Assembly: GCA_938073925.1 (NCBI GenBank)
Contig: CALJGH010000202.1
Span: 1-5,678 of the forward strand
Direction: 5' to 3'
Length of the DNA: 5,678 bases
Origin: an uncultured Nitrospinaceae bacterium
Lineage (GTDB): Bacteria > Nitrospinota > Nitrospinia > Nitrospinales > VA-1
Shown here: positions 1-5,678 of the stretch, piece by piece
How positions within the stretch are numbered: position 1 is the first letter of the stretch
Layout of the letters: each line of letters opens with the position of its first letter
The notes under the pieces: generated by a model
The model's input: the letters and a program-made list of their open reading frames with translations, nothing else
What the model was told of the DNA's origin: nothing
The model's database searches: none
Translations under genes and position numbers: made by a program

Positions 1-930
1 CTTTCGCAGCGAAACATTATTTCAATGGAAAGCCTAACCGCTACTGATATAGATACGATCTTGGACACCGCAGACTCCTTTAAGGAAATATCTACCCGAA
101 CTATTAAAAAAGTTCCAACTCTTAGAGGCCGGACAATAATAAACTTGTTCTTCGAACCGAGCACTCGTACTCGTACTTCTTTTGAAATCGCAGGTAAACG
201 ATTGAGCGCTGATGTAATTAACATTTCTGGTGTATCTAGCAGCACGGTTAAAGGAGAGAGCCTGATTGATACCGTAAAAAATTTAGAAGCAATGAATCCA
301 GATATTCTGGTAGTTAGACATAACTGCTCAGGAGCGCCCGCGCTTATCACGCAATATGTTAACAAACCTGTCATCAATGCAGGTGACGGCACTCACGAGC
401 ATCCAAGTCAGTCTTTACTCGACCTTTTAACCATTCGTGAGTACAAGGGAAATTTAAAAGGATTGAAAGTAGCAATTGTCGGTGATATTGCTCATAGTCG
501 AGTGGCTCGATCTAATATTCATGCGATGCAAACCATGGGCATGACGGTTAAAGTGATCGCCCCCCCTACCCTTATACCTATAGACATTGAGCAACTTGGC
601 GTTTACGTTTGCCATGACCTTGCAAAGGGAATAAGGGATGCGGATGTCATCATGATCCTGCGTATTCAAATGGAAAGACAAAACCAAGGTTTGCTTTCAA
701 GCTTGAGAGAATACTCCAATTATTTTTGTCTCACTGAAGAGCATCTATCGAATGTCAGCGATGACACTCTGATCATTCATCCTGGCCCGGTTAACAGAGG
801 AATAGAAATCTCATTAGATGTAATGGAAGGACCGCGTTCTCTTATTCTGAATCAAGTGACCAACGGAGTCGCAATACGGATGGCTCTTTTTTATCTATTA
901 TTAGGGGAGAGCGATGCAAATTCTAATTAA
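1..930 (+). CDS. pyrB: Aspartate carbamoyltransferase catalytic subunit, 5' end cut by window edge
   Basis: This enzyme condenses carbamoyl phosphate with L-aspartate to N-carbamoyl-aspartate, the committed step of pyrimidine synthesis, in the cytoplasm. Numbering from the Met codon at 25, the carbamoyl-phosphate loop FEPSTRTRTSFE (about 43-54), the KGES lysine (K76), VRHN (97-100), HPSQSLLD (126-133), AHSRVARS (156-163), ILR (211-213) and HPGPVNRGIE (252-261) are all present. The HPGPVNRG form is typical of ATCases that work with a class I dihydroorotase. I place the start off the left edge. The frame is open to base 1, the eight upstream codons read LSQRNIIS and continue the usual family N-terminus (a basic residue, then L/I-S-x-E-x-L), and no Shine-Dalgarno precedes the ATG at 25. 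The visible 309 residues against a family norm of about 305-315 suggest only a few are missing. No pyrI regulatory gene is seen. The 3' end overlaps pyrC by 17 bases. Confidence 0.96.
   Translation, partial: LSQRNIISMESLTATDIDTILDTADSFKEISTRTIKKVPTLRGRTIINLFFEPSTRTRTSFEIAGKRLSADVINISGVSSSTVKGESLIDTVKNLEAMNPDILVVRHNCSGAPALITQYVNKPVINAGDGTHEHPSQSLLDLLTIREYKGNLKGLKVAIVGDIAHSRVARSNIHAMQTMGMTVKVIAPPTLIPIDIEQLGVYVCHDLAKGIRDADVIMILRIQMERQNQGLLSSLREYSNYFCLTEEHLSNVSDDTLIIHPGPVNRGIEISLDVMEGPRSLILNQVTNGVAIRMALFYLLLGESDANSN
903..910 (+). promoter_or_regulatory. Shine-Dalgarno site for pyrC, inside the pyrB coding sequence
   Basis: AGGGGAGA lies three bases before the ATG at 914 and is the best ribosome-binding match among the junctions here. 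It sits within the last codons of pyrB. It fixes the pyrC start and makes translational coupling of the two genes likely, which is an inference from position. Confidence 0.75.
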
Positions 931-2197
931 AGGTGGGCATCTCATCGACCCCGCTAATAAAAAAAATGGCCAATTTGATTTACTTATCAGCAAGGGAAAA
1001 ATTGAAGCCGTAGAACCTGAAGGAAAAATTAAAGATATTCCTGGTGCAGATATAATTGATGCAAAAGGAGCTATAGTGACACCTGGTTTTTGTGATATGC
1101 ATGTCCATTTCAGAGAACCGGGTCACGAATATAAAGAGACGATCGAAACTGGCAGTCAGTCTGCCGCAGCCGGAGGCTTTACAACCGTTGCGGTAATGCC
1201 TAATACCTCTCCCGTAAACGACAATCGTTCTGTCACCGAATTCATATTATCTCAGGCAAAGGAAACCTCGAACATCAATATCTTGCCGATTGGTGCCATA
1301 ACACAAGGATTAAGGGGAGAAACCCTTTCGGACATGGGAGAACTTAAGGAAGCCGGTTGCATTGGCTATTCTGATGATGGCAGACCGGTGAGCAATAGCG
1401 AAATCATGCGTCGTGCCCTGGAGTACAGCAAAATGTTTGACTTGCCCTGCATTCAACATAGCGAAGTACTTGAGTTGACCCAAGGCGGAAGCATGAATGA
1501 GGGAATTGTTTCAACCGAACTTGGACTCAAGGGAATGCCCACAGAGGCAGAAGATATAATGGTACACAGAGATATCTGTCTGTTACCTAAAACCGGGGGG
1601 CGACTTCATGTGGCACATATTAGCAGTGGTGGTTCTGTCGATCTGGTTAGACAGGCAAAAGCAAAGGGACTCGCCGTAACCTGTGAGGTTGCGCCACATC
1701 ATTTCACTCTGACCCATGATGCATGCAGAGGGTACGATACTAATGCAAAAATGAGTCCACCTCTCAGAACCGAATCTGATTTGGATATGATTAAAGAAGG
1801 TATGCGAGACGGCACCATTGATATCATAGCCACAGACCATGCTCCGCATGACCGAGTCGATAAACAGGTCGAGTTCAGCAAAGCCTGTTTTGGAATTGTG
1901 GGACTTGAAACAGCACTTCCTTTAACTTTAAAAATGGTCGATGAAAAAATCATCTCACTGGAAAGAGCTATCGATATGCTCACCTTTCAACCCAATCAAT
2001 TATTCAAGCTTAATAAGGGCTCATTAGGAATTGGAAAAGCAGCTGACATCACTCTGTTCGATGAAAAAATGGAATACACTATCGACCCTAGTCAATTCAG
2101 ATCTCGCAGCAAAAACTCTCCTTATAAAGGCTGGAAAGTGAGAGGGAAAGTACTTCGTACTCTAGTAAATGGTAAAACAGTTTTTAAATGCAACTAA
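914..2197 (+). CDS. pyrC: Dihydroorotase, class I (ATCase-associated type)
   Basis: This zinc amidohydrolase interconverts N-carbamoyl-aspartate and dihydroorotate, the third step of the pathway. Its 427 residues match the class I length; the E. coli-type class II enzymes are near 350. Seen in order: a small N-terminal beta domain ending in GAIVTPGF, the metal-binding DMHVHFREPG (D61, H63, H65, R67), AGGFTTVAVMPNTSP (86-100), GYSDDGRP with the acidic metal ligand (D154/D155), QHSE (H182), HVAHISS (H235), PHH (261-263), and ATDHAPH with the catalytic Asp (D308). The C-terminal strand segment contains GKAADITLFD (374-383). All expected metal ligands and the catalytic Asp are present, so this is not the inactive PyrC-like form that some bacteria pair with ATCase. 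In class I families such as the Aquifex one, dihydroorotase and ATCase form a non-covalent dodecamer. The adjacent overlapping pyrB makes the same plausible here, but that is inference. Confidence 0.96.
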   Translation: MQILIKGGHLIDPANKKNGQFDLLISKGKIEAVEPEGKIKDIPGADIIDAKGAIVTPGFCDMHVHFREPGHEYKETIETGSQSAAAGGFTTVAVMPNTSPVNDNRSVTEFILSQAKETSNINILPIGAITQGLRGETLSDMGELKEAGCIGYSDDGRPVSNSEIMRRALEYSKMFDLPCIQHSEVLELTQGGSMNEGIVSTELGLKGMPTEAEDIMVHRDICLLPKTGGRLHVAHISSGGSVDLVRQAKAKGLAVTCEVAPHHFTLTHDACRGYDTNAKMSPPLRTESDLDMIKEGMRDGTIDIIATDHAPHDRVDKQVEFSKACFGIVGLETALPLTLKMVDEKIISLERAIDMLTFQPNQLFKLNKGSLGIGKAADITLFDEKMEYTIDPSQFRSRSKNSPYKGWKVRGKVLRTLVNGKTVFKCN

Positions 2198-2220
2198 TCT
2201 TATCCGATTGATTTAGAAAT
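2198..2220 (+). other. pyrC-carA spacer, the only untranslated gap in the window
   Basis: There are 23 bases between the pyrC stop and the carA ATG. I see no GGAG-like Shine-Dalgarno; the bases just before the ATG are TTTAGAAAT. A TGA at 2209-2211 is in frame with carA, and the three codons after it (TTT AGA AAT) cannot start translation, so the ATG at 2221 is the first possible start. No stable hairpin or promoter is evident. carA may therefore have a weaker initiation signal than pyrC. Confidence 0.6.
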
Positions 2221-3345
2221 ATGAAAGCTCTTTTAGTTCTCGCCGATGGAAAAATATATAAAGGCGAGCATTTTGGTTCTGAAGGTGAAGTAGAAGCTGA
2301 AATAGTTTTCAACACCAGCATGTCCGGCTATCAGGAGATCATCACAGACCCTTCCTATTGTGGTCAGATGGTGGTTATGACCTATCCCTTGATCGGAAAT
2401 TACGGTGTAAACCCAGAAGACTTCGAATCCGACCGTCCCCATTTATCAGGCTTCATTATCAAAGAGCTTAGTAAGGTTCAAAGCAACTGGCGCTCACGCG
2501 GCAGTTTGGAAGAATTTTTGAAAGAGACAAATGTATTTGGTATTCAGGGGATAGATACCCGCGCTTTAACCCGCCAAATTCGTGACAAGGGAACGCAACA
2601 AGCCATCCTGTCGACGGACACTTCCGACCCCCAAAGACTCATCGAAAAGGTCCGAAAATCACCCGGCTTAATCGGCAGAGATTTAGTCAAAGAGGTTACC
2701 TGTAAAAATGCCTATGACTGGAATGAAAGCGAATGGACCATTCAGAGCGGGAAAACCAAATTAAAAGAAGTGAAGGACCGACCCTATAATGTACTGGTCT
2801 ACGACTTTGGAGTTAAAAGAAATATCTTAAGAAAACTGACTCGTGCAGGATGTAAAGTCAGGGTAGTCCCGGCAAACACACCTGCGGATGAAGTTCTTGC
2901 CACAAGGCCCGATGGAATTTTTCTTTCCAATGGTCCAGGCGACCCTGCAGCGGTTCCTTATGCTATTGACAATGTGAAAACTATTTTAGGGAAAGTTCCT
3001 GTTTTTGGAATATGCCTCGGCCATCAAATTTTAAGTTTGGCATTAAAGGGAAAAACTTATAAATTGAGATTTGGTCATCATGGCGGAAACCAGCCTGTCT
3101 TGGATGTGAAGTCCGGAAAAATTGAAATCACTTCCCAGAATCATGGATTTGCTGTAGAACAAAACTCCTTTGATAGTGATGTGGATATAACTTTTTTGAA
3201 CCTGAACGATGATACCGTGGAAGGTATTCAACATAAAAGCTGGCCGGTTTTTTCGGTGCAATATCACCCTGAGGCTTCTCCCGGGCCTCATGATTCTGAG
3301 CATTTGTTTTATAAATTTGTAAATCTTATGAAAGTAGGAGATTAA
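2221..3345 (+). CDS. carA: Carbamoyl-phosphate synthase small subunit (glutaminase)
   Basis: The protein hydrolyses glutamine and channels the ammonia to CarB, where carbamoyl phosphate is built. Its 374 residues are normal for the family. The N-terminal CPSase small-chain domain carries the FNTSMSGYQEIITDPSY signature (about 30-46) and TYPLIGNYG (54-62). A class I glutamine amidotransferase domain runs from about residue 189 to the end. It shows SNGPGDPA (236-243), the nucleophile elbow FGICLGHQ with catalytic C265, FGHHGGNQPV (284-293), QNHGFAV (306-312) and VQYHPEASPGP, which supplies H349 and E351 of the triad. All three catalytic residues are intact, so glutamine-dependent activity is expected. 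The start is forced by an in-frame stop upstream. The stop codon shares one base with the start of the following gene, and the partner carB lies one gene further on rather than immediately next. Confidence 0.97.
   Translation: MKALLVLADGKIYKGEHFGSEGEVEAEIVFNTSMSGYQEIITDPSYCGQMVVMTYPLIGNYGVNPEDFESDRPHLSGFIIKELSKVQSNWRSRGSLEEFLKETNVFGIQGIDTRALTRQIRDKGTQQAILSTDTSDPQRLIEKVRKSPGLIGRDLVKEVTCKNAYDWNESEWTIQSGKTKLKEVKDRPYNVLVYDFGVKRNILRKLTRAGCKVRVVPANTPADEVLATRPDGIFLSNGPGDPAAVPYAIDNVKTILGKVPVFGICLGHQILSLALKGKTYKLRFGHHGGNQPVLDVKSGKIEITSQNHGFAVEQNSFDSDVDITFLNLNDDTVEGIQHKSWPVFSVQYHPEASPGPHDSEHLFYKFVNLMKVGD
3336..3340 (+). promoter_or_regulatory. Shine-Dalgarno site for orf291, at the 3' end of carA
   Basis: AGGAG is followed by four bases and then the ATG at 3345. 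It lies in the last codons of carA. Together with the TAATG overlap it supports 3345 as the true start of the downstream gene and supports active translation of that gene. Confidence 0.65.
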
Positions 3346-3347
3346 TG
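3343..3347 (+). other. TAATG stop-start overlap, carA to orf291
   Basis: The carA stop TAA (3343-3345) and the next ATG (3345-3347) share one base. Such junctions commonly allow a terminating ribosome to restart. Here a Shine-Dalgarno is also present just upstream. Confidence 0.8.
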
Positions 3348-4220
3348 CTCAGAGAAATTTTAGAGCAGCTATTCGAGTTCGCCGCAAAAGATATTCCTTC
3401 CAATCAAATATTAGAAGCCAAAAAAGCTTACCAAAAAGAGACCGGAGAAATTTATGAGGATGACAACTCCTACAATTCAAGAATGGCCTTATTTCTTGAG
3501 TGGTACTTATTCGATGAATATATAGTGGAAAAAGCACAAACCCCTCTTGAAACTCTCATCGAAAAAAATTCAGACGCATGGGACGGCGAAAAATTTCAAA
3601 TTTATAAAAGTATTACTAAGAGCATTCAGGGTTTATTTATTGCAAAAAAAGTTAAAAAAGAAACAGTCAAAGTCATAAACTTGTTTACCGATGAAACCTA
3701 TATAGTTCAAGAAAAAGACTCCCGCTTGATTTTCAGAAAAAACGATATTTTTCAAGGTCGGCTTATATTTTTTCAAGAACAGTTTCACTTTACGGGTAAT
3801 TTTTGTTTTCACCCTGAGAAGACTCATAAATATGTAAAACAGGAAGTGAAAATTATCAACAAGGCTCAGGCTGGTGACAGAAAAGATCTTGTTAGGATTA
3901 AAAAAAGACTGCTGAACGAAAACAAAAGTTTAAAAAACAAAAAAGCTGAAATAGAAAAATTAAATGGAAAAATTAATAATACCGAGGAAGAAAATAAAAT
4001 CACAAAACTTAAACAGAAACTCTCTCTCTTGAATGAAGAAAAAATTAGCTTCAGCAAAGCCATTCAAGAATTGGAAAGTAGCGCATACACACTTGAGCAC
4101 GATAAACTTAGAATCGAGGGCAATAAACAGATCAACAAATTAATAAACAAGTTAGCTTACATGAATTTGAAATTGGAGCGATCCCGACAAATCGAGATCT
4201 CTGATATTTACAAAAATTAA
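3345..4220 (+). CDS. Uncharacterised coiled-coil protein encoded between carA and carB
   Basis: I do not recognise a named family for this 291-residue protein. There is no signal peptide or membrane segment, so it is probably cytoplasmic. Residues 1-100 look helical and carry FLEWYLFDEY (50-59), TPLETLIEK (66-74) and SIQGLF (93-98). Residues about 105-157 alternate hydrophobic and polar residues as in a small beta sheet or barrel, with NDIFQGRL (133-140) and FTGNFCFHPE (149-158). Residues about 180-285 are rich in Lys, Glu and Asn with heptad-like leucines and isoleucines, and have no proline, indicating a long coiled coil. Lysine makes up 42 of 291 residues. The motif string vaguely resembles conserved hypothetical proteins of deltaproteobacteria, a memory-based impression I cannot verify. 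A good Shine-Dalgarno, one-base overlaps with both neighbours and a full-length open frame argue for a real gene. No catalytic motif is visible. A structural or regulatory role near carbamoyl-phosphate synthase is possible but is only inferred from position. Confidence 0.85.
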   Translation: MLREILEQLFEFAAKDIPSNQILEAKKAYQKETGEIYEDDNSYNSRMALFLEWYLFDEYIVEKAQTPLETLIEKNSDAWDGEKFQIYKSITKSIQGLFIAKKVKKETVKVINLFTDETYIVQEKDSRLIFRKNDIFQGRLIFFQEQFHFTGNFCFHPEKTHKYVKQEVKIINKAQAGDRKDLVRIKKRLLNENKSLKNKKAEIEKLNGKINNTEEENKITKLKQKLSLLNEEKISFSKAIQELESSAYTLEHDKLRIEGNKQINKLINKLAYMNLKLERSRQIEISDIYKN

Positions 4221-4222
4221 TG
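4218..4222 (+). other. TAATG stop-start overlap, orf291 to carB
   Basis: The orf291 stop TAA (4218-4220) shares its last base with the carB ATG (4220-4222). The preceding bases (GATATTTACAAAAAT) contain no Shine-Dalgarno, so carB initiation probably relies on ribosomes that have just finished orf291. The presence of the overlap is seen directly; the coupling is inferred. Confidence 0.8.
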
Positions 4223-5678
4223 GCTAAACGGACAGACATAAAAAGAATCCTTATTATTGGTGCTGGGCCTATCATCATTGGCCAAGCTTGTGAATTTGAT
4301 TACTCTGGAACACAAGCCTGCAAATCTTTAAAAGAAGAAGGCTATGAAGTTATTTTAGTAAACAGCAACCCCGCAACCATAATGACCGATCCTGAGTTTG
4401 CGGATCGAACCTATATTGAACCCGTCACTCCTGAAGTGGTAGAAAAGATAATTATTCGCGACAGACCCGATGCTCTCCTCCCAACAATGGGTGGGCAAAC
4501 TGCTTTAAATACCGCTCTTGCTGTTGCGGAAAAAGGCATTCTAGATAAATACAATGTCGAATTGATAGGTGCTAAAGTCGAATCAATTCAAAAGGCGGAA
4601 GACAGAAACTTATTTAAAGAAGCGATGATTAAAATAGGACAAAAAGTTCCTCCTAGTGGTCAAGCTGTTTCCATTGAAGAAGCCTGGAATATCGTCAAAG
4701 AAACCGGGTTCCCCGCGATCATTCGTCCTTCATTCACTCTCGGCGGAACCGGTGGAAGTATCGCCTATTCTGAAGAAGAGTTTGTTCTTCGCGTGGAACA
4801 CGCATTAAAGTCCAGTCCTATTCACCAGGTCCTTATCGAAAAATCACTTCTCGGGTGGAAAGAATATGAGCTGGAAGTAATGCGCGATCTCAATGACAAT
4901 GTCGTTATCATTTGTTCGATTGAAAATTTTGATCCGATGGGAGTTCATACAGGAGATAGTATTACTGTAGCCCCGGCTCAAACTCTCTCCGATAAAGAGT
5001 ATCAGGTTATGCGTAATGCCGCGATCGATATCATACGAGAGATCGGAGTTGATACCGGAGGCTCAAACATACAATTTGCCACTGATCCTAAGACCGGTGA
5101 TATGATTGTGATTGAAATGAACCCCCGTGTTTCCCGGAGTTCGGCGTTAGCGTCAAAGGCTACTGGTTTTCCCATCGCCAAAATCGCCGCCAAGCTAGCG
5201 GTTGGATATTCGTTGAATGAAATCAAAAACGATATTACACAGGTTACCCCAGCTTCTTTCGAGCCTACCCTAGATTATTGCGTTGTTAAAATTCCAAGAT
5301 TCACTTTTGAAAAATTTCAGCAAACAGAACCCATTCTTACTACACAGATGAAATCTGTGGGTGAAGTAATGTCTATCGGACGAACATTTAAGGAAGCCTT
5401 ACTAAAATCTATTCGATCCATGGAAATTGGCAGTTATGGATTTGAAGAGGACTTCCGTTTCAAGTTGAACAAATTGGGTTTGTCAGAGCAGAAGCAAAAA
5501 GAGAAACTTACGGCGGCATTATCGATTCCCTTCTCTGACAGGTTGTGGCAAGTAGCCGCTGCATTGCGTCGCAATATTTCCGTTCAAGAATTGAATCAGC
5601 TTACCGCTATTGACCCATGGTTTCTTGATAATTTAAAAACAATAATCGAATTTGAACAGGAACTTAAGAGTATTGACT
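4220..5678 (+). CDS. carB: Carbamoyl-phosphate synthase large subunit, 3' end cut by window edge
   Basis: CarB makes carbamoyl phosphate from bicarbonate, ammonia supplied by CarA, and two ATP. The first 486 residues are visible; the family is about 1,070, so a little under half is present and the frame is open at the edge. The N-terminus MAKRTDIKRILIIGAGP gives the expected start and pre-ATP-grasp fold, followed by GQACEFDYSGTQAC (21-34), VNSNPATIMTDPE (47-59) and LPTMGGQTALN (87-97). The first (carboxyphosphate) ATP-grasp domain has R129, R169 in IRPSFTLGGTGG, GDSITVAPAQTL (245-256), and the metal ligands Q285, E299 and N301; these coincide with the E. coli numbering. SSALASKATGFPIAK (307-321) and TTQMKSVGEVM (374-384) follow, then the start of the oligomerisation domain (about 403 on), which contains IDPWFL (464-469). 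The second ATP-grasp and the allosteric domain, where UMP or ornithine control would be read, lie outside the window. Confidence 0.97.
   Translation, partial: MAKRTDIKRILIIGAGPIIIGQACEFDYSGTQACKSLKEEGYEVILVNSNPATIMTDPEFADRTYIEPVTPEVVEKIIIRDRPDALLPTMGGQTALNTALAVAEKGILDKYNVELIGAKVESIQKAEDRNLFKEAMIKIGQKVPPSGQAVSIEEAWNIVKETGFPAIIRPSFTLGGTGGSIAYSEEEFVLRVEHALKSSPIHQVLIEKSLLGWKEYELEVMRDLNDNVVIICSIENFDPMGVHTGDSITVAPAQTLSDKEYQVMRNAAIDIIREIGVDTGGSNIQFATDPKTGDMIVIEMNPRVSRSSALASKATGFPIAKIAAKLAVGYSLNEIKNDITQVTPASFEPTLDYCVVKIPRFTFEKFQQTEPILTTQMKSVGEVMSIGRTFKEALLKSIRSMEIGSYGFEEDFRFKLNKLGLSEQKQKEKLTAALSIPFSDRLWQVAAALRRNISVQELNQLTAIDPWFLDNLKTIIEFEQELKSID

Noticed and set aside
2..14. Perfect short inverted repeat TTTCG-CAG-CGAAA at the window start
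   Set aside because: A 5-base stem inside what is probably pyrB coding sequence, with no T-tract. It is too small to call a terminator or operator.
560..566. Run of seven C in pyrB, a possible sequencing error or slippage site
   Set aside because: The ATCase reading frame and motifs continue uninterrupted on both sides, so there is no frameshift.
25..930. The ATG at 25 as the true start of pyrB
   Set aside because: The frame is open back to base 1, the upstream codons read like the normal ATCase N-terminus, and no ribosome-binding site precedes base 25. The gene more likely starts just outside the window.
959..966. Run of eight A near the start of pyrC, a possible programmed slippage site
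   Set aside because: The frame before and after the run gives a normal dihydroorotase N-terminus. No alternative-frame product of interest is apparent.
1583..1983. Minus-strand open frames opposite pyrC
   Set aside because: They lie opposite conserved dihydroorotase motifs, have no ribosome-binding context I can see and no recognisable protein features. They look like shadows of the real gene.
3866..4063. Minus-strand frame with a hydrophobic Phe/Leu/Ser-rich product resembling a small membrane protein
   Set aside because: It is the complement of the Lys/Glu-rich coiled-coil region, which automatically reads as Phe/Leu/Ser. It is an antisense artefact rather than a gene.
5002..5226. Minus-strand 74-codon frame within carB
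   Set aside because: It lies opposite the highly conserved NPRVSRSSALASKATGFPIAK region of CarB, and its sequence is explained by that gene.

Overview
The window is an interior piece of a de novo pyrimidine biosynthesis operon. All genes are on the + strand, read 5'->3', and packed almost end to end. In order they are pyrB (aspartate carbamoyltransferase, running in from the left edge), pyrC (class I dihydroorotase), carA (glutaminase subunit of carbamoyl-phosphate synthase), an unrecognised 291-residue coiled-coil protein, and carB (large subunit of carbamoyl-phosphate synthase, cut by the right edge after 486 residues). The minus-strand open frames and the other short ones all lie inside these genes and look like shadows. 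I see no RNA gene, mobile element, CRISPR array, promoter or intrinsic terminator.

Together the recognisable genes make the first three steps of UMP synthesis. CarA releases ammonia from glutamine and CarB turns it, with bicarbonate and two ATP, into carbamoyl phosphate. PyrB joins carbamoyl phosphate to aspartate, and PyrC closes the ring to dihydroorotate. The diagnostic active-site residues are visible in all four enzymes, so none looks degenerate. Carbamoyl phosphate also feeds arginine synthesis, but no arginine gene is in view.

Junctions: pyrB and pyrC overlap by 17 bases, with a strong Shine-Dalgarno site inside pyrB. pyrC and carA are separated by 23 bases with no clear Shine-Dalgarno. 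carA/orf291 and orf291/carB each share one base in a TAATG stop-start. The promoter and any attenuator or PyrR site would lie upstream of the window.

The most unusual part is orf291, between the two subunit genes of a single enzyme. It has a predicted globular N-terminal half with a FLEWYLFD motif, a beta-rich middle ending in FCFHPE, and a Lys/Glu-rich coiled coil of about 100 residues. I cannot assign a function.

Organism: a bacterium with moderately low G+C. The gene order and the ATCase-linked dihydroorotase are reminiscent of Nitrospinota, deltaproteobacteria-grade or related lineages. This is inferred from layout and protein flavour only, and it is weak.
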